DNA from: Cryptomeria japonica
Taxonomy: Eukaryota > Streptophyta > Pinopsida > Cupressales > Cupressaceae
Direction of reading: 5' to 3'
NCBI RefSeq assembly: GCF_030272615.1
Contig: NW_026728904.1
Coordinates: 466,001 to 530,000 of the forward strand
Length of the DNA stretch: 64,000 nt
Positions 33,920 through 44,474 of the stretch are shown here, piece by piece. Both the position numbers and the translations under genes were made by a program. The notes under the pieces were generated by a model. The model did no database searches and had not been told where the DNA came from. It was given only the letters and a program-made list of their open reading frames with translations. How positions within the stretch are numbered: the first letter of the stretch is position 1; every line of letters starts with the position of its first letter.

Positions 33920-33980
33920 AGAGAGAGGGAGAGAGGTAGAGGGATGGGGAGAGGGAGAGAGGGAAAGGGGGGAGGGAAAT
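33008..33980. repeat. GA tract, segment 4
   Basis: The longest segment of the purine tract, with long perfect GA runs at about 33528-33578, 33737-33788 and 33834-33914. It has repeated higher-order units such as GAAGGTAGAGAGAGGGAGAG followed by AGGTAGAGGGA (33390, 33785 and 33915). Translated frames are low-complexity and not genes. Confidence 0.95.
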
Positions 33981-35024
33981 AGGAGGGGTCTTAAGGGGTC
34001 ATAGGATACCATATGACCTCTTAGGAAAAAATATGACCTCTAATGACACCTAAGGGGTCATATGGTGGGGTAATAAAATGATTTATTAAATTTAAAGTTA
34101 TGAATAGAACATCATACAACGAGGCTTCAGTAAAAAGTAAGTGTAAGAGCTTGACCTAACCCTAAGAGTACTTCTTAAGTTGTAAAACATATGATGCTAT
34201 TAAATTTGCAAGGTTATTAGACTGATCTTGATTGTGACTCTAGGAATTACACACTTGATTGATGTTTGACAAGTGATGATCATCATATACTACCACTGCC
34301 ATGCATACAACTAACTTTAATTTCTCTAGGTGACAGGCATTGTGCAACAACATGGGAACTGTCGCATACCCACCACTATCATTCTACATGACATCATCTA
34401 TGTTACTCTCCCTCTTTCTCTTCCTACCTATTGTTTCCTTCTGAAAAACATATTGCAGGTACTCTGACTCATCATGTTTCTTTGTTGGTCCACTATTTTC
34501 GACATCTGCTCTGATCATTAAAAACACATTCAAGAAGAATATTGCTACAGGTTTCCTTGTTTGTCACAGTAATACACATGTGGTTCAATTTCAAACCCTA
34601 TTCCTCCTATTCAATATACACACACAAATCCATCAGTCAATTTTTTTAGGAGAGGATACATGATAAAAATCAAAGAGGAAGTTGCAGACAAGAAATAAAT
34701 TCACTTCTATAGAAGTGCAGACACAGTTGCAGTGGGGTATGGAGAGAGGGAGGGAGAGAAGAAGAGAAAGAGGGATGGGCTATGGAGAAAGGGAGAAGGA
34801 GAGAGAGACAGAGACAAAGAGAGAGAGAGAGGCACCTTGTATGCGTTTGAGAGGGGGAGACAATACACTTACATGTGTATATATATGTTTAATATATTAT
34901 ATATATACATATATTATATGGATATAAACATATTATATATACAATATCATATTATACACATATTATATATTACATATATTATATGTATATACACATATTA
35001 TATATAGAATATCATATTATACAG
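33981..35024. other. Non-coding part of T between GA tract and outer motif cluster
   Basis: Starts with short repeats of ATATGACCTCT / AGGGGTCATA (33985-34075), then AT-rich sequence without supported ORFs. Bases 34707-34738 resemble 18312-18343 beside the transposase gene. A small GA block (34738-34850) and a TA-rich microsatellite (about 34860-35022, repeated TATATTACATATATTATATG-like units) follow. Confidence 0.6.
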
Positions 35025-35130
35025 TAGCACATACGCGTTGTTTATAGTAAAGTTAGTGCATACGCGTTGCTTACACTATAGGTACCTCATACGCGTTGTT
35101 TAAACCATAAGTACCCCATACATGCTTTTG
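35025..35130. repeat. Right subterminal motif cluster of T, outer block
   Basis: Three close copies of CATACGCGTTG (35029-35040, 35060-35070, 35089-35099) followed by CCCCATACATGC. The motif is similar in core to GTACGCG at 18600-18680 and to the left cluster. Position about 0.9 kb inside the right TIR. Confidence 0.65.
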
Positions 35131-35966
35131 ACTTTTTAGGCTTGGAAATAGGCTTGGATGACAATGCTACGGTTTGGAAGTTTGATTTCCCTCCATTTCT
35201 CTCATTTTTGATGTGCTTTATTTCATCAACTTGGTTTATCGACTTTGTCATCATCAGGTTTACACTTCATAAACTAGGTATTTCTAAAATGGCCAACATA
35301 TTTTCACGCATGTTTTGAGCTTTCTAACCATATAATTGTTTTTTAATTTGAACAACAATAACATATTATTATTGAATTTCTTTTACCAATGTCTCCATAG
35401 TTCTCACAGACATAAGTGCACCATTTTTTGAATAACTTTTGATATACTTATCCAAATTTAAAAAGCTTTATATATTATTGTAGTGCACTTGATTCTTTAA
35501 AATTTAAAAAAAATAAATTGTATTTTCGATTTGTTTAGTGCAATTTATGCTTCATGCACGAACATGTACTTAATTTTCAGGATGTGCTCGATTGGAAAAA
35601 TCATAAAAAAAAAATACTAAACAAGAAATTACAAAAAAATACACGTCGTCTAGTGCTCACTCTTAACTATCTTTCTTCCAAAGGATTTGTCAAAATACTA
35701 AATCTAATTATGACTTTTTTGATGCACACGTCAGACACTATGTTATGTTTTTAAAAAAAAATCAAGGTCAGTTTTTTGTGCATGAAGGATTTGACCCCCT
35801 TAATCTTATCTAATTTTTAAAAAGTTTAGTATTTTGGAAACTAGATTCAGAGTAATAAAATATTTGTTCTTTGATTATCTTCATATCTTGAGTGGATTAC
35901 TTTCAAATTTTGCCTCCAAGTTCAAGTTCACCCGATTTCAAAAAAAAATGTGTCCACTAATACCCC
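35131..35966. other. AT-rich right arm of T, no gene seen
   Basis: No ORF with family motifs and no clear repeat. Contains several A/T runs. The short plus-strand ORF at 35554-35754 is low-complexity and not supported. Confidence 0.5.
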
Positions 35967-35992
35967 CTTTTTTGACCACCATCTTTGTGCAC
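35967..35992 (-). repeat. Right terminal inverted repeat of transposon T
   Basis: The reverse complement matches 9797-9822 at 25 of 26 positions. Immediately outside it, element B's coding sequence (minus-strand ...DDIHLLG) resumes. Confidence 0.75.
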
Positions 35993-36376
35993 TTACCCAG
36001 AAGATGAATGTCATCAATGATGTCTCCTAAATCTGCAATGTAGGACTCCATAAATAAACCTACAATGTCTGTCAAGTAGGCATCCCAATCAAATAAAGTT
36101 GGAAGCCATGAAATATCCTACTGCACTGAATCATAAGAAGGCAAAACTGTCGCACTAGTTGCATCATTAGGTGCAATAGGTGGTGTGATATCATAGGAGG
36201 AGATGAAATGCAAGGCTCAAGAATGGGGTCACATGTGAGAGTACCCAAGTTCAAATGCCCAAAGTTCTCCTCTAAATCTGAATCAACATAGGAAGAATCA
36301 ACCTCATCAATAATACCAAAATCTGAAAAAGAGTACAACCGAGATGCATGATCAACCACCCCAGTCACAATGATAT
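35993..36376 (-). pseudogene. Element B third ORF, N-terminal part
   Basis: Follows directly in frame from the protease-like region across element E: minus-strand codons before E end ...RDLESGD and those after E read IIVTGVVDHASRLYSFSDFG. The GVVDHASRLYSF part is the GAG-pre-integrase type spacer. Beyond it the sequence becomes acidic (DEVDSSYVDSDLEENFGHLN) and does not match integrase. A frameshift near 36200 and a TAG near 36115 break it. It appears to continue past T at 9796. Confidence 0.55.
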
Positions 36377-37322
36377 TGTTAGGGTTCCCACAGATACTGA
36401 GCGGGGGGGGGGGGGGGGGGTGAATCAGTATTTGACCGGTAGTTTAATTTTCTTGAAACTGAATATGTAGAACATAAAGTAACAGTATACCGATATGCAA
36501 GAATTAATGCAAATAACAGAATCAAAAACATCCACATGAAAAGAACACCATAACACAAGATGTTTAACGAGGAAAGTTGGTGTGGGAAAAACCTTGGTGG
36601 GATTTGTGACCCACAATATTCACTTACTGACCAATAAGAGAATATTACTTACAATGGGGGCCTGCACATGTAGGAAGGCCAACTGCCTAGAGCTCACTTC
36701 TCAATAAGAAGTCACACTGACTTACAATGAGGATTTACACAAATCCAATATTCTGTACTGCTTTACAATAGCATCTTCAATGTTAGATTCAGTACCGGTT
36801 CTTGCTCTGTTCTTTACATATACCCTTGACCTACAATTCGCACATTAGGTTTGCCTTATAATTTATTTATGCTTCCTATCCATATCCTACAAATGCCTAC
36901 AATGATCTCTTTTATATATAAGAGTCATTTTACAATTTGCCAAGTTGGCTTACAATAATAAACAAAATATTACATATCAAAAATCCTGTCGGCCTCAGTG
37001 CCGATATACATGTTCTTTTTTGTGCCGGTGTACATCTTCTGTGCCGGTGCCGGTGTAGATTGATCTTGTTGATGCTCGTGCACTATTTTGTTTGAGTAAT
37101 GCTTTGCCGGTATAATGTCTTGTCGGTGCCATAGGATTGCAAGGTTGCCTGAGTAATGCTTTGCCAGTATAATGTCTTGCCGGTGCCATAGGATTGCAAG
37201 GTTGCCTGAGTAATGCTTTGCTGGTATAATGTCTTGCCGGTGCCATAGGATTGCAAGGTTGCCATCAATGACAAAACCTTCAATCACACACAGTTGCTCA
37301 TTGGAGTGTCCATATGCCAACA
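36377..37322 (-). repeat. 3' LTR of element E
   Basis: Carries a G19 run at 36402-36420 (about G9 in the other LTR) and a 57-base tandem repeat at 37094-37264. Ends ATGCCAACA next to the C-rich polypurine complement. Confidence 0.9.
37094..37264 (-). repeat. 57-base tandem repeat, 3 copies, in element E 3' LTR
   Basis: Units start at 37094, 37151 and 37208 with GAGTAATGCTTTGC and end CAAGGTTGCC. The same array is present in the 5' LTR at 42983-43153, so it existed before insertion. Confidence 0.92.
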
Positions 37323-37679
37323 ATCTCCCCCTTTGGCATTGATGGCAACACTCATGAGAAATTTCAAAAAGATATCCAAAAATGTGTAGACCAAAAATGT
37401 TACCAAAAATGTGAGAGCTCCCCCTGAGCATGTGATCCTTGTGTTTTGAATTTTCTCATCTACTACTCCCCCTTTGGCATCAATGACAAAGGTTAGTAGA
37501 TTTTGTAGTTGTACCAATTCATAACCTCAACCTTGTAGTTGGGTGGTTATTATCTGAAGAATATCTCCCAAAATTAACTTTATGCCAGCCATAAACTTCT
37601 TGCTCTCCTTTATTGCTATCTCAGTTCTGTACACTGTACCGGTGAGATGCTGCAAGTGCTATGCCGGTGTTTTGCTACC
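37323..37679 (-). other. Element E 3' UTR with repeated polypurine-like blocks
   Basis: Non-coding. The block CTCCCCCTTTGGCAT appears at 37325 and again near 37466 followed by TGATGGCA / CAATGACA, so the purine primer region seems duplicated. Ends at the stop of the large ORF. Confidence 0.6.
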
Positions 37680-40600
37680 CTATGTTAGTGCCTCTGAGAT
37701 TTCCTTTCGCAAAGATGCTAAATAGGCCAATCTTGGACTTAGTTTAGATCTCAAGAATTTTGCTTTGTTTATTATTTTCTCTTTCTCTCTTTCTAATTTG
37801 AGCAATTCTTCCTCAAAATTTGTTATCTTTTCCTCAAAAACTGATAATGTATCGGGCGAGTTAACAAAATTATCAGCAAGTTTATTGATCTCTTCTTGTA
37901 CCTTGCTCATCTTTTTGTCTACATCTATGGTCAAAAAGTTTATCTTACAGGTGTCTTTGTACAGAGTTTTGTACTCTTTCAATAAATTGCACAGTTCCAG
38001 TAGAAGTGTGTCAAATTCCCTGTTACACTTCTTTATTCCTTCCTCAAAGAATTTTTGTTTCTCTTTTTCTATACTTTCCTTTACAGTTTCTACCTTTGTT
38101 TGTTCAAAATTTCCAGAAATATATTTACAAAGTGTATCCAACTGGCCTAAAGAATCTTTGTTGGCTATATTACAATTGGGAGCTATCGATTTCAAAACTG
38201 GAATTGAATCATCTATCACTTTATAGGCTTGTGAGCTATAATCAGTTATTTTCTTGATAGATTCGAGCAATACCTCTGTTACATTTGATGGTGACCCAAC
38301 AAACTGAGTGCCGGTGGAAATGACCATGCTAGTATTGACCTCTGGTAGGTCTGTTTGTGTCTCCATCTCTTTAAGCATTGGTTTTCCTGCATCATTTCTT
38401 ACCAGTGGCATCTGTTCTGGAGCCTTTAGCTCTGTTGGTTTCTCTGTTTGTGTTCCAGATTCCATCTTTTTCACTGAAGCTGCTGCCGGTTTCTCTTTGT
38501 TTCCTGTTGTCGGTTGGTCTTTGTTTTTTGTTTTATCTGTTGTATCCTTGTCTACCACTATGTTGATTTTCTGAGTATCAACATTCACAGTATATAGGAC
38601 TTTAGGATTAGGATTATTATCCTCTGTGTCCATGCTCTCAGCTGCTGGTTGATCTTCTGCAGTTGTGGTTTTTACCGGTGGACTATTTAAAGGAGGTGGG
38701 CGTAAGTTGTCTCTAATCTTGATACTTGGTGGTCCACCAACTTTACCTTTCCCTTTGTCCTTTTGATATACCAAAATGGGCTTGGGATTCCTATATTCTT
38801 CTTGTTTTTCTTTTTCAACCAAGAATGTATCCCAACCATTTTCTGTTTCCTCTGAAACTTTAGTAACTCTACCTACCATTAGTGATATTTGCCAGTGTGC
38901 AGTGGAAAAAATTGTCCGGTTGGCCTGAGCTATCAAATCATCAATTTCCTTAGGTGAGTTGATCGAGTATACTGGAAGTAATTTCTCTATTTTTATTTTC
39001 TTATCCAACTCAATTATTCCTTGCCTTCTGGCCTCAAGTCTTTTATATAGTTCATCAGGAATTTCATTTAGGACTTGCATCAAAAACTTTTTATATATGT
39101 CCATGTGTAATATAACACTTTCCTCGACTTGTCCTTTCTCATCATTTGATAGGGTGTCATAGATTTTCCCTATGTTTTTCAATTTACCTTCCTCTGTGAT
39201 CTCATTCAGTAGTATGTCAAGGGGGGCAAAGTCAGTGTTTGTCTTCTTCTTCCTTTTGGGGGTTAGCTTCTTCTTAGGTGTGGCTTTCTTGACTAGAGAC
39301 CTCACAGCTTGTTGCTTTTGTCTTGTCCTTCTAGGTGAAGGAGTGGATACCAGTGAGGGGTCTCTTTTCCTAACAACTCTTTTGAAATTTGTTGGCATAT
39401 CTCCTTCTGAGGAAGTATCTACTAGTGATAGATGAGTTTCAGGTTGTTGGGCTACCAACTCATCTTCTGTTATGCCAGTTTTCTTTAGTACATCTTCCTT
39501 TATGGCTTTTGCTTGTCTGGTTCCTTTCCTCACAAATGCCTCAACCTTTTTCACTCTCTTTTTAGATTGAATTTGACTTTCAATGGTCTCAGCACTACCA
39601 AATACTTCTTCCTTTGGTTCATTGGGGGCTTCCAGAAGTGCTTTGGCATAAGTTTCCACAATTTGGTGATCTATTTCATACCCCATCTTTGTAACCCAGA
39701 TTGTTCTTGGGATGACTTCTTCCATCCAGATCTCATCCTTTTTGATCACAAAGCATATATCATCCTTGTATTTGTTGACAATTTCTTGTGATAGTCTGAT
39801 TCTTTTATTCATTCTGACCTTTAGTGCTTGAAAATACTCATTGATATTCTTTTCTCTATTTTCACCCATGTTGTTGAATAAGTCAGACAATTGTTTTCCT
39901 ACCGGTATGTCGAATCCAAAATCCTTGTAGCCTATACCGAGAGCCTGTTTGGTTATATGTAGCATTAAGCATACAAGTAAATTTTCAAATCTAAAGGTTC
40001 CTTTCTTATCCTTCTTGATTTTTGCTAAGTTGTCAATTAACTCATCCTTTAACCATTCACAGATATCCATTTTTACATTGTCCTTCACCATGTCATGAGC
40101 ACTTTTTATGCATAAACTGGAAACAGAGTTAAGCCTATTAGCATGAGTTGCTTTGTAACCTAGAATCATGCTAACAAATCTAACATTTGTATCGGTCACA
40201 TCATTAACCCTCAATTATCTCTTGTCGGATGTTGCACCAGTTAAGTTTGTTACCAAGTCGTTGGAGACCTTCTTGATTTTGTTAGGTCTGCTACCGGTGG
40301 AAGGTAACCCTATTACTGCTTTCACAGCTACCTTTGTAATTTTATGCACTGAGTCAAGCCAAAAGAATGAACCATGTACCCTACTCAGAACTATCCTAAC
40401 CACGTCCTTGGGAAATTTAGGAATGCGGAGGATTTTAGTGAATCCTAGGGTTTCAAAAATTTTATGTTCAGGTTTCACATTCCCGGAGTTGTCACATATA
40501 ATAGACTTATACATTTTTTTGATTTCCTCATCACCTAATTCCTCTATGTTGCAATGAATATACATTCTAGGGTCTTCTGCATAAACAACACCTTTTGGAA

Positions 40601-40733
40601 TTTTTGAAAAAGCACCTGTGTTGTCATCTTTCTTAGCTACCTCGGGAACTAGCTGAAACACGGGCCTAGGTCTTTTTATAACCTCGACTACTGTAGGGTT
40701 TGCTATGAATTCAGGCGCAGAGGAGAATGCCAT
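37680..40733 (-). CDS. Element E large ORF, unknown function (about 1,017 codons, one internal TAA)
   Basis: I do not recognise this protein. The ATG at 40733 starts MAFSSAPEFIANPTVVEVIK. A TAA at 40215-40217 splits it into 172 and 844 residues in the same frame, with no other break. The N-terminal third is globular (RVHGSFFWLDSVHKITK; FRFENLLVCLMLHI), loosely like plant transposon ORFs of unknown role. The middle is Lys/Arg-rich and disordered (PRRTRQKQQAVRSLVKKA; PKKKLTPKRKKKTNTDFAP), with possible nuclear targeting signals. Then come a Pro/Thr-rich linker and a C-terminal coiled coil (FEEKITNFEEELLKLEREKE). No YVDD, DSG, HHCC or DDE motif is visible. The low number of breaks suggests recent or selected coding capacity. 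Confidence 0.65.
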
Positions 40734-41285
40734 GATGATAAATATCTTTTTCTGCCTTTGGATGGATTGATTGCTGAAGTGCTTTGCCTCTTTGCTCAGA
40801 ATGCCTTAGCTTAGAAATCTTCGTGCTCTCTGAAAGTTTGAATTCATGGTGAAATGAAATGGAGCCAAAAACCTTATTTTATAAAGTCTTTTCTGCTACC
40901 TACCACATTAATTGCTTGCCAGTAATGTATTAGCTCAACTTTGTTTGCCGATAATGAAAGATTTTCAACTTCTTTTCTCTAATCGAGGGAATAATAGCAC
41001 ACGTGTCATTTGATTGCCAAACCCTCAAGACAATTTTCTTCAATTTGATGAAGAACATCTTGCCGATGGAGCATTGCTCTATCCTGCCAGTGGAGCATCA
41101 TATTGTCCTACCGGTGAAGCATTTGTTGGTTCTACCGGTGGAGGAGTAACCCCAATATTTAGTTCACCTTTTCTAATCCATTGCTTTGAAAATTCTTGCT
41201 TAACCTCTTCAACCTTTTCTTTACCTTTCAAGCTAGTACTTCGGTTATCTACCGGTGTACCTTTACTTCTACAAAATTTAGCAAT
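40734..41285 (-). other. Element E spacer between the two ORFs
   Basis: No clear coding signal except the decaying tail of the zinc-knuckle protein down to about 41020 (stops near 41090 and 41030 on the minus strand). Contains several CCGGTGGAGC-like short repeats. Confidence 0.45.
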
Positions 41286-42197
41286 ATGAAAAATCTTGTT
41301 ACATGCATAACAAGTTACATTATTTTTCTAAATAGCTTTCCCATAACCTATGCTAGTTTGTGTTCTACATTTATTTGATAAATGACCAAATCTACCACAA
41401 ACATAACATCTTACATTCATTCTGCAATTTTTAGAGTTATGACCAATTTTGTTGCATTTGGTGCATTGACCAGTGGGAGGATTGATGTTTTGATAATTCC
41501 TAGATCTACATTCATTCGCCCTATGACCATATTTATTATAGTTAAAGCATTTTCCATTGAATTTGTAAGTATTAGAAGGTCTTACCGGTTTGCTGTGATC
41601 CTAGGTATTTGCAGTACCAGAGCTTTCTCCAACTTCAAATCCAATTCCAAAAGTGTCACCTTTGGGTTTTTGATTCTTCAATAAGGTACCAAGTTCTTCT
41701 GAGCTTTTTTTGAATTTTTCTTTGTGTTGATTTGCAGTTTCCAATTCCCTTTCCAAGATTTCTTTTTGTCTTATTAGTTCATTTGAGTCATTCTGAGTAT
41801 GCATCAGATCTATCTTCAACATGTCATTTTCATAGCTAAGTCTTGTGTTCTCATTTTCTGCATCACTTAGTCTTCTAGTCAATTCTTCTTCATTCTTCTT
41901 TCTGTCCTCAATCTCTTTGAAAAATCTCATAGTCATGTCTTGCATTTCATTTTTTGTTTTCATGATCTCTTGTTTTAATTTGCTTATCATATCATTTAGT
42001 GATTCCTTTTCATCATTCTCATTTTGCAATTTTTCACAAAGTTCTCTTCTCTTATTCCTTGTAATAGTAAGATTTTCTTGAAGTGCCTGAATAATGTCCT
42101 GAGCTGCTTTTAAATCATCTTCTAATTTGATATTTTTTAACTTCTCTGCATCATAGTCAGTAAGAGCTCCTTCAAGTTGCTTCATCAAATTTTCCAT
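41286..42197 (-). pseudogene. Element E Gag-like protein: coiled coil plus four zinc knuckles
   Basis: The Met at 42197 (MENLMKQLEGALTDYDAEKL) is preferred over upstream codons because it follows the leader. Residues 1-170 are a long coiled coil (ERELETANQHKEKFKKSSEE). A TAG at 41601-41603 is followed in frame by CFNYNKYGHRANEC, CTKCNKIGHNSKNC, CYVCGRFGHLSNKC and CYACNKIFHIAKFC: four CX2CX4HX4C boxes, the first lacking its second Cys. A further TAG lies near 41327. Zinc knuckles point to RNA binding in the Gag sense, although the classical Gag fold is replaced by coiled coil. Confidence 0.75.
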
Positions 42198-42254
42198 CTT
42201 TATCGGTGTCAAGATCTTCCTCAAGCTGTTAGGCTTCTGAAAATAGAGGACCAA

Positions 42255-42266
42255 GCTCTGATACCA
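42255..42266 (-). promoter_or_regulatory. Primer binding site of element E
   Basis: Minus strand TGGTATCAGAGC, complementary to initiator tRNA-Met, two bases from the 5' LTR. Confidence 0.88.
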
Positions 42267-42268
42267 AT

Positions 42269-43211
42269 TGTTAGGGTTCCCACAGATACTGAGAGGGGGG
42301 GGGTGAATCAGTATCTAACTGGTAGTGTAATTTTCTTGAAACTGAATATGTAGAACATAAAGTAACAGTATACCAGTATGCAAGAATTAATGCAAATAAC
42401 AGAATAAAAAACATCCACATGAAAAGAACACCATAACACAAGATGTTTAACGAGGAAACCCGGTGTGGGAAAAACCTCGGTGGGATTTGTGACCCACAAT
42501 ATTCACTTATTGGCCAATAAGACAATATTACTTACAATGGGGGCCTGCACATGCAGGAAGGCCAACTGCCTAGAGCTCACTACTTAATAAGAAGTCACAC
42601 TGACTTACAATGAGGATTTACACAAATCCAATATTTTGTACTGCTTTACAGTAGCATCTTCAATGCCAGATTCAGTACCGGTTCTTGCTCTATTCTTTAC
42701 ATATACCCTTGACCTACAATTCGCACATTAGGTCTGCCTTATAATTTATTTATGCTTCCTATCCATATCCTACAAATGCCTACAATGATTTCTTTTATAT
42801 ATAAGAGTCATTTTACAATTTGCCAAGTCGGCTTACAATAATAAACAAAATATTACATATCAAAAATCCTATCCGCCTCAGTGCTAGTATACATGTTCTT
42901 TTCTATGCCAGTGTACATCTTCTGTGCTTGTGCCGATGCCAATGTAGATTGATCTTGCTGATGCTGGTGCACTGTCTTGTTTGAGTAATTCTTTGTCGCT
43001 ATAATGTCTTACCAGTGCCATAGGATTGCAAGGTTGCCTAAGTAATGCTTTGCCAGTATAATGTCTTGCCGGTGCCATAGGATTGCAAGGTTGCCTGAGT
43101 AATGCTTTGCCGGTATAATGTTTTGTCGGTGCCATAGGATTGCAAGGTTGCCATCAATGACAAAACCTTCAATCACATACAGTGTCTCATTGGAGTGTCC
43201 ATATGCCAACA
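42269..43211 (-). repeat. 5' LTR of element E
   Basis: Matches 36377-37322, with the 57-base triplication at 42983-43153. CTTTTATATATAAGAG (about 42794-42809) is a candidate TATA region and reads similarly on both strands. Confidence 0.9.
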
Positions 43212-43735
43212 AATATCTCCACTCTCCAAGTCTCTAATGATAACTGAATCAAGTGTGAACTCCACAATTTTCCTAGTTGCCCCATTTGTGATTTGATAGA
43301 TGGAAAGAACATTATTTGTCAAGTGGGGTATACACAACACATCATTGAAGGAGTTATCCCCAATGGCAATAGATCCTTTCCCAAGCACATCCATATATGC
43401 ATGATTACCCATCAAAATCTGTGACATGTGGCAAGGCTCAAATGTAGAAAACATAGACTGTGAAGATGCCATATGATGAGAACTCCCTGAATCTAGAAGC
43501 CATCTCCCTGAATCATGACTTGTAGTAGCATAAAGAGCTTGTCCCTTTCCTTTATTTGTCCCAAAAGAGTGATCATTTCCTTTATATTTGGAAGAAGAAA
43601 CCGATGTAGACATTCTAGAAGGTAGGTTGATTCTATTCTTCTCAAGAAGATTCTTCAACTCATCAATATCCTTCATGATGTCCTGACTTCTTGCAATATC
43701 CACAAAAAAATTATCCTTATATGATTTCCTCTTAG
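43212..43735 (-). pseudogene. Element B protease-like region
   Basis: The minus-strand frame has RWLLDSGSSHHMASSQ, the copia aspartic protease active site, then ILMGNHAYMDVLGKGSI, CIPHLTNNVLSIYQITNG and VIIRDLESGD. It is closely parallel to protease of element D (WILDSGASYHMGS, NLSTNLLFIYQITH). Element E has inserted right after GD, and the frame resumes at 36376. A stretch near 43736-43800 holds the remnant of the zinc-knuckle linker. Confidence 0.85.
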
Positions 43736-43800
43736 GTGAGAATGGTGAATCACCTTGTTGTGGAGAGGAAGATTGTGCTCCATCTTGTTGTGGTTTTGAC

Positions 43801-44474
43801 TTAGGTTGCTTGTGATTCTTTCATTTTCCTTTGACTACTTTGATTCCATTTATTATCCTCCAAAGCTTGTGACTTTGAAGATTTGAGAATCCCCATCGTG
43901 GTCAACTTAGATTGCTCAAGTATCAACATCTTCATGAATGAATCAAATGAGGGAGAAGTGTATGAGGAACCTTGAGCTAACCTATGAGTGTGAAAGATAG
44001 ATACAAAGGCTGCATACTCTGAAGGAAGCTTGTCCAACAAGTTATAAACCAATTGAGCATCCATTTTGTCAATTCCACAATCCTTTAGCTTTTCTCTTAG
44101 CTCAGTTGCTTGTGTGACATAATTTTGTATTGTATCAAAATCCTTGGGAGTTCACTATCAAGCTTGTAGCCCTTAATCTCATCAACTCGACCATACAATT
44201 TTTGAAAAATATCCCAAGCCTCTTTAATTGTTGTACACTTATCAATGTGAAAAATGAGGTCATTTGATACATACTTTCTAAGAGTTCCAAGTGCCATAAC
44301 ATTCTTAGTAAGCCATTCAATTTTAGCATTAGGATCAGCCTTAGGATTAGGTGGTGCTATTATAGTTTCATTTACATAATGAATGAGTCCTTTTACCATT
44401 AGTTTACTCCATGCCTTAATCTTCCATGATGCATAACTATGAGGAGTTAAAAGTGGAAATTTAGGAGAACCCAT
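43801..44474 (-). pseudogene. Element B gag
   Basis: The Met at 44474 (MGSPKFPLLTPHSYASWKIK) matches element D Gag in position and sequence. The first frame runs to about 44097, then a frameshift near 44140 passes into 44064-43801 (MDAQLVYNLLDKLPSEYAAF). UBN2-type Gag. A complete zinc knuckle is not seen. Retaining gag while lacking RT and integrase fits a non-autonomous element mobilised in trans. Confidence 0.85.

Larger units (their letters stand above)
9797..35992. mobile_element. DNA transposon T with terminal inverted repeats and two convergent genes
   Basis: The two ends match as inverted repeats: 9797-9822 reads GTGCACAAAGATGGTGGTCA then GAAAAG, and 35967-35992 read in reverse gives the same with one change. 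Clusters of GTACGCG-like motifs lie just inside both ends (9930-10062; 18411-18681 and 35025-35130). Inside are an unrecognised multi-exon gene on the plus strand (10192-12750), a tandem array, and a DDE-transposase pseudogene on the minus strand (18197-15515). Subtracting three nested LTR insertions leaves about 13.0 kb. The TSD is unclear because the terminal GTGCAC is palindromic and could itself be target sequence. T sits inside element B's third ORF. Confidence 0.72.
36377..43211 (-). mobile_element. Element E: LTR retroelement with Gag-like protein and large unknown ORF, no pol
   Basis: LTRs at 36377-37322 (946 bases) and 42269-43211 (943 bases), each TGTTAGGGTT ... ATGCCAACA. Primer binding site GCTCTGATACCA (reverse) at 42255-42266, polypurine tract at 37323-37334. 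Flanks are GATAT (36372-36376) and AATAT (43212-43216), a 5-base TSD with one change, and element B's protein continues in frame across it. Internal genes on the minus strand are a coiled-coil/zinc-knuckle protein and a 1,017-codon ORF. I find no protease, RT, integrase or RNase H. Confidence 0.9.

Noticed and set aside
34860-35022. TA-rich stretch as a possible scaffold attachment or origin site
   Set aside because: It is a simple TATA microsatellite with no further supporting signal.
37765-38226. Plus-strand ORFs opposite the large ORF of element E (also 38308-38574, 39172-39435, 39513-39791)
   Set aside because: Hydrophobic shadow frames of a Lys/Glu-rich gene on the other strand.
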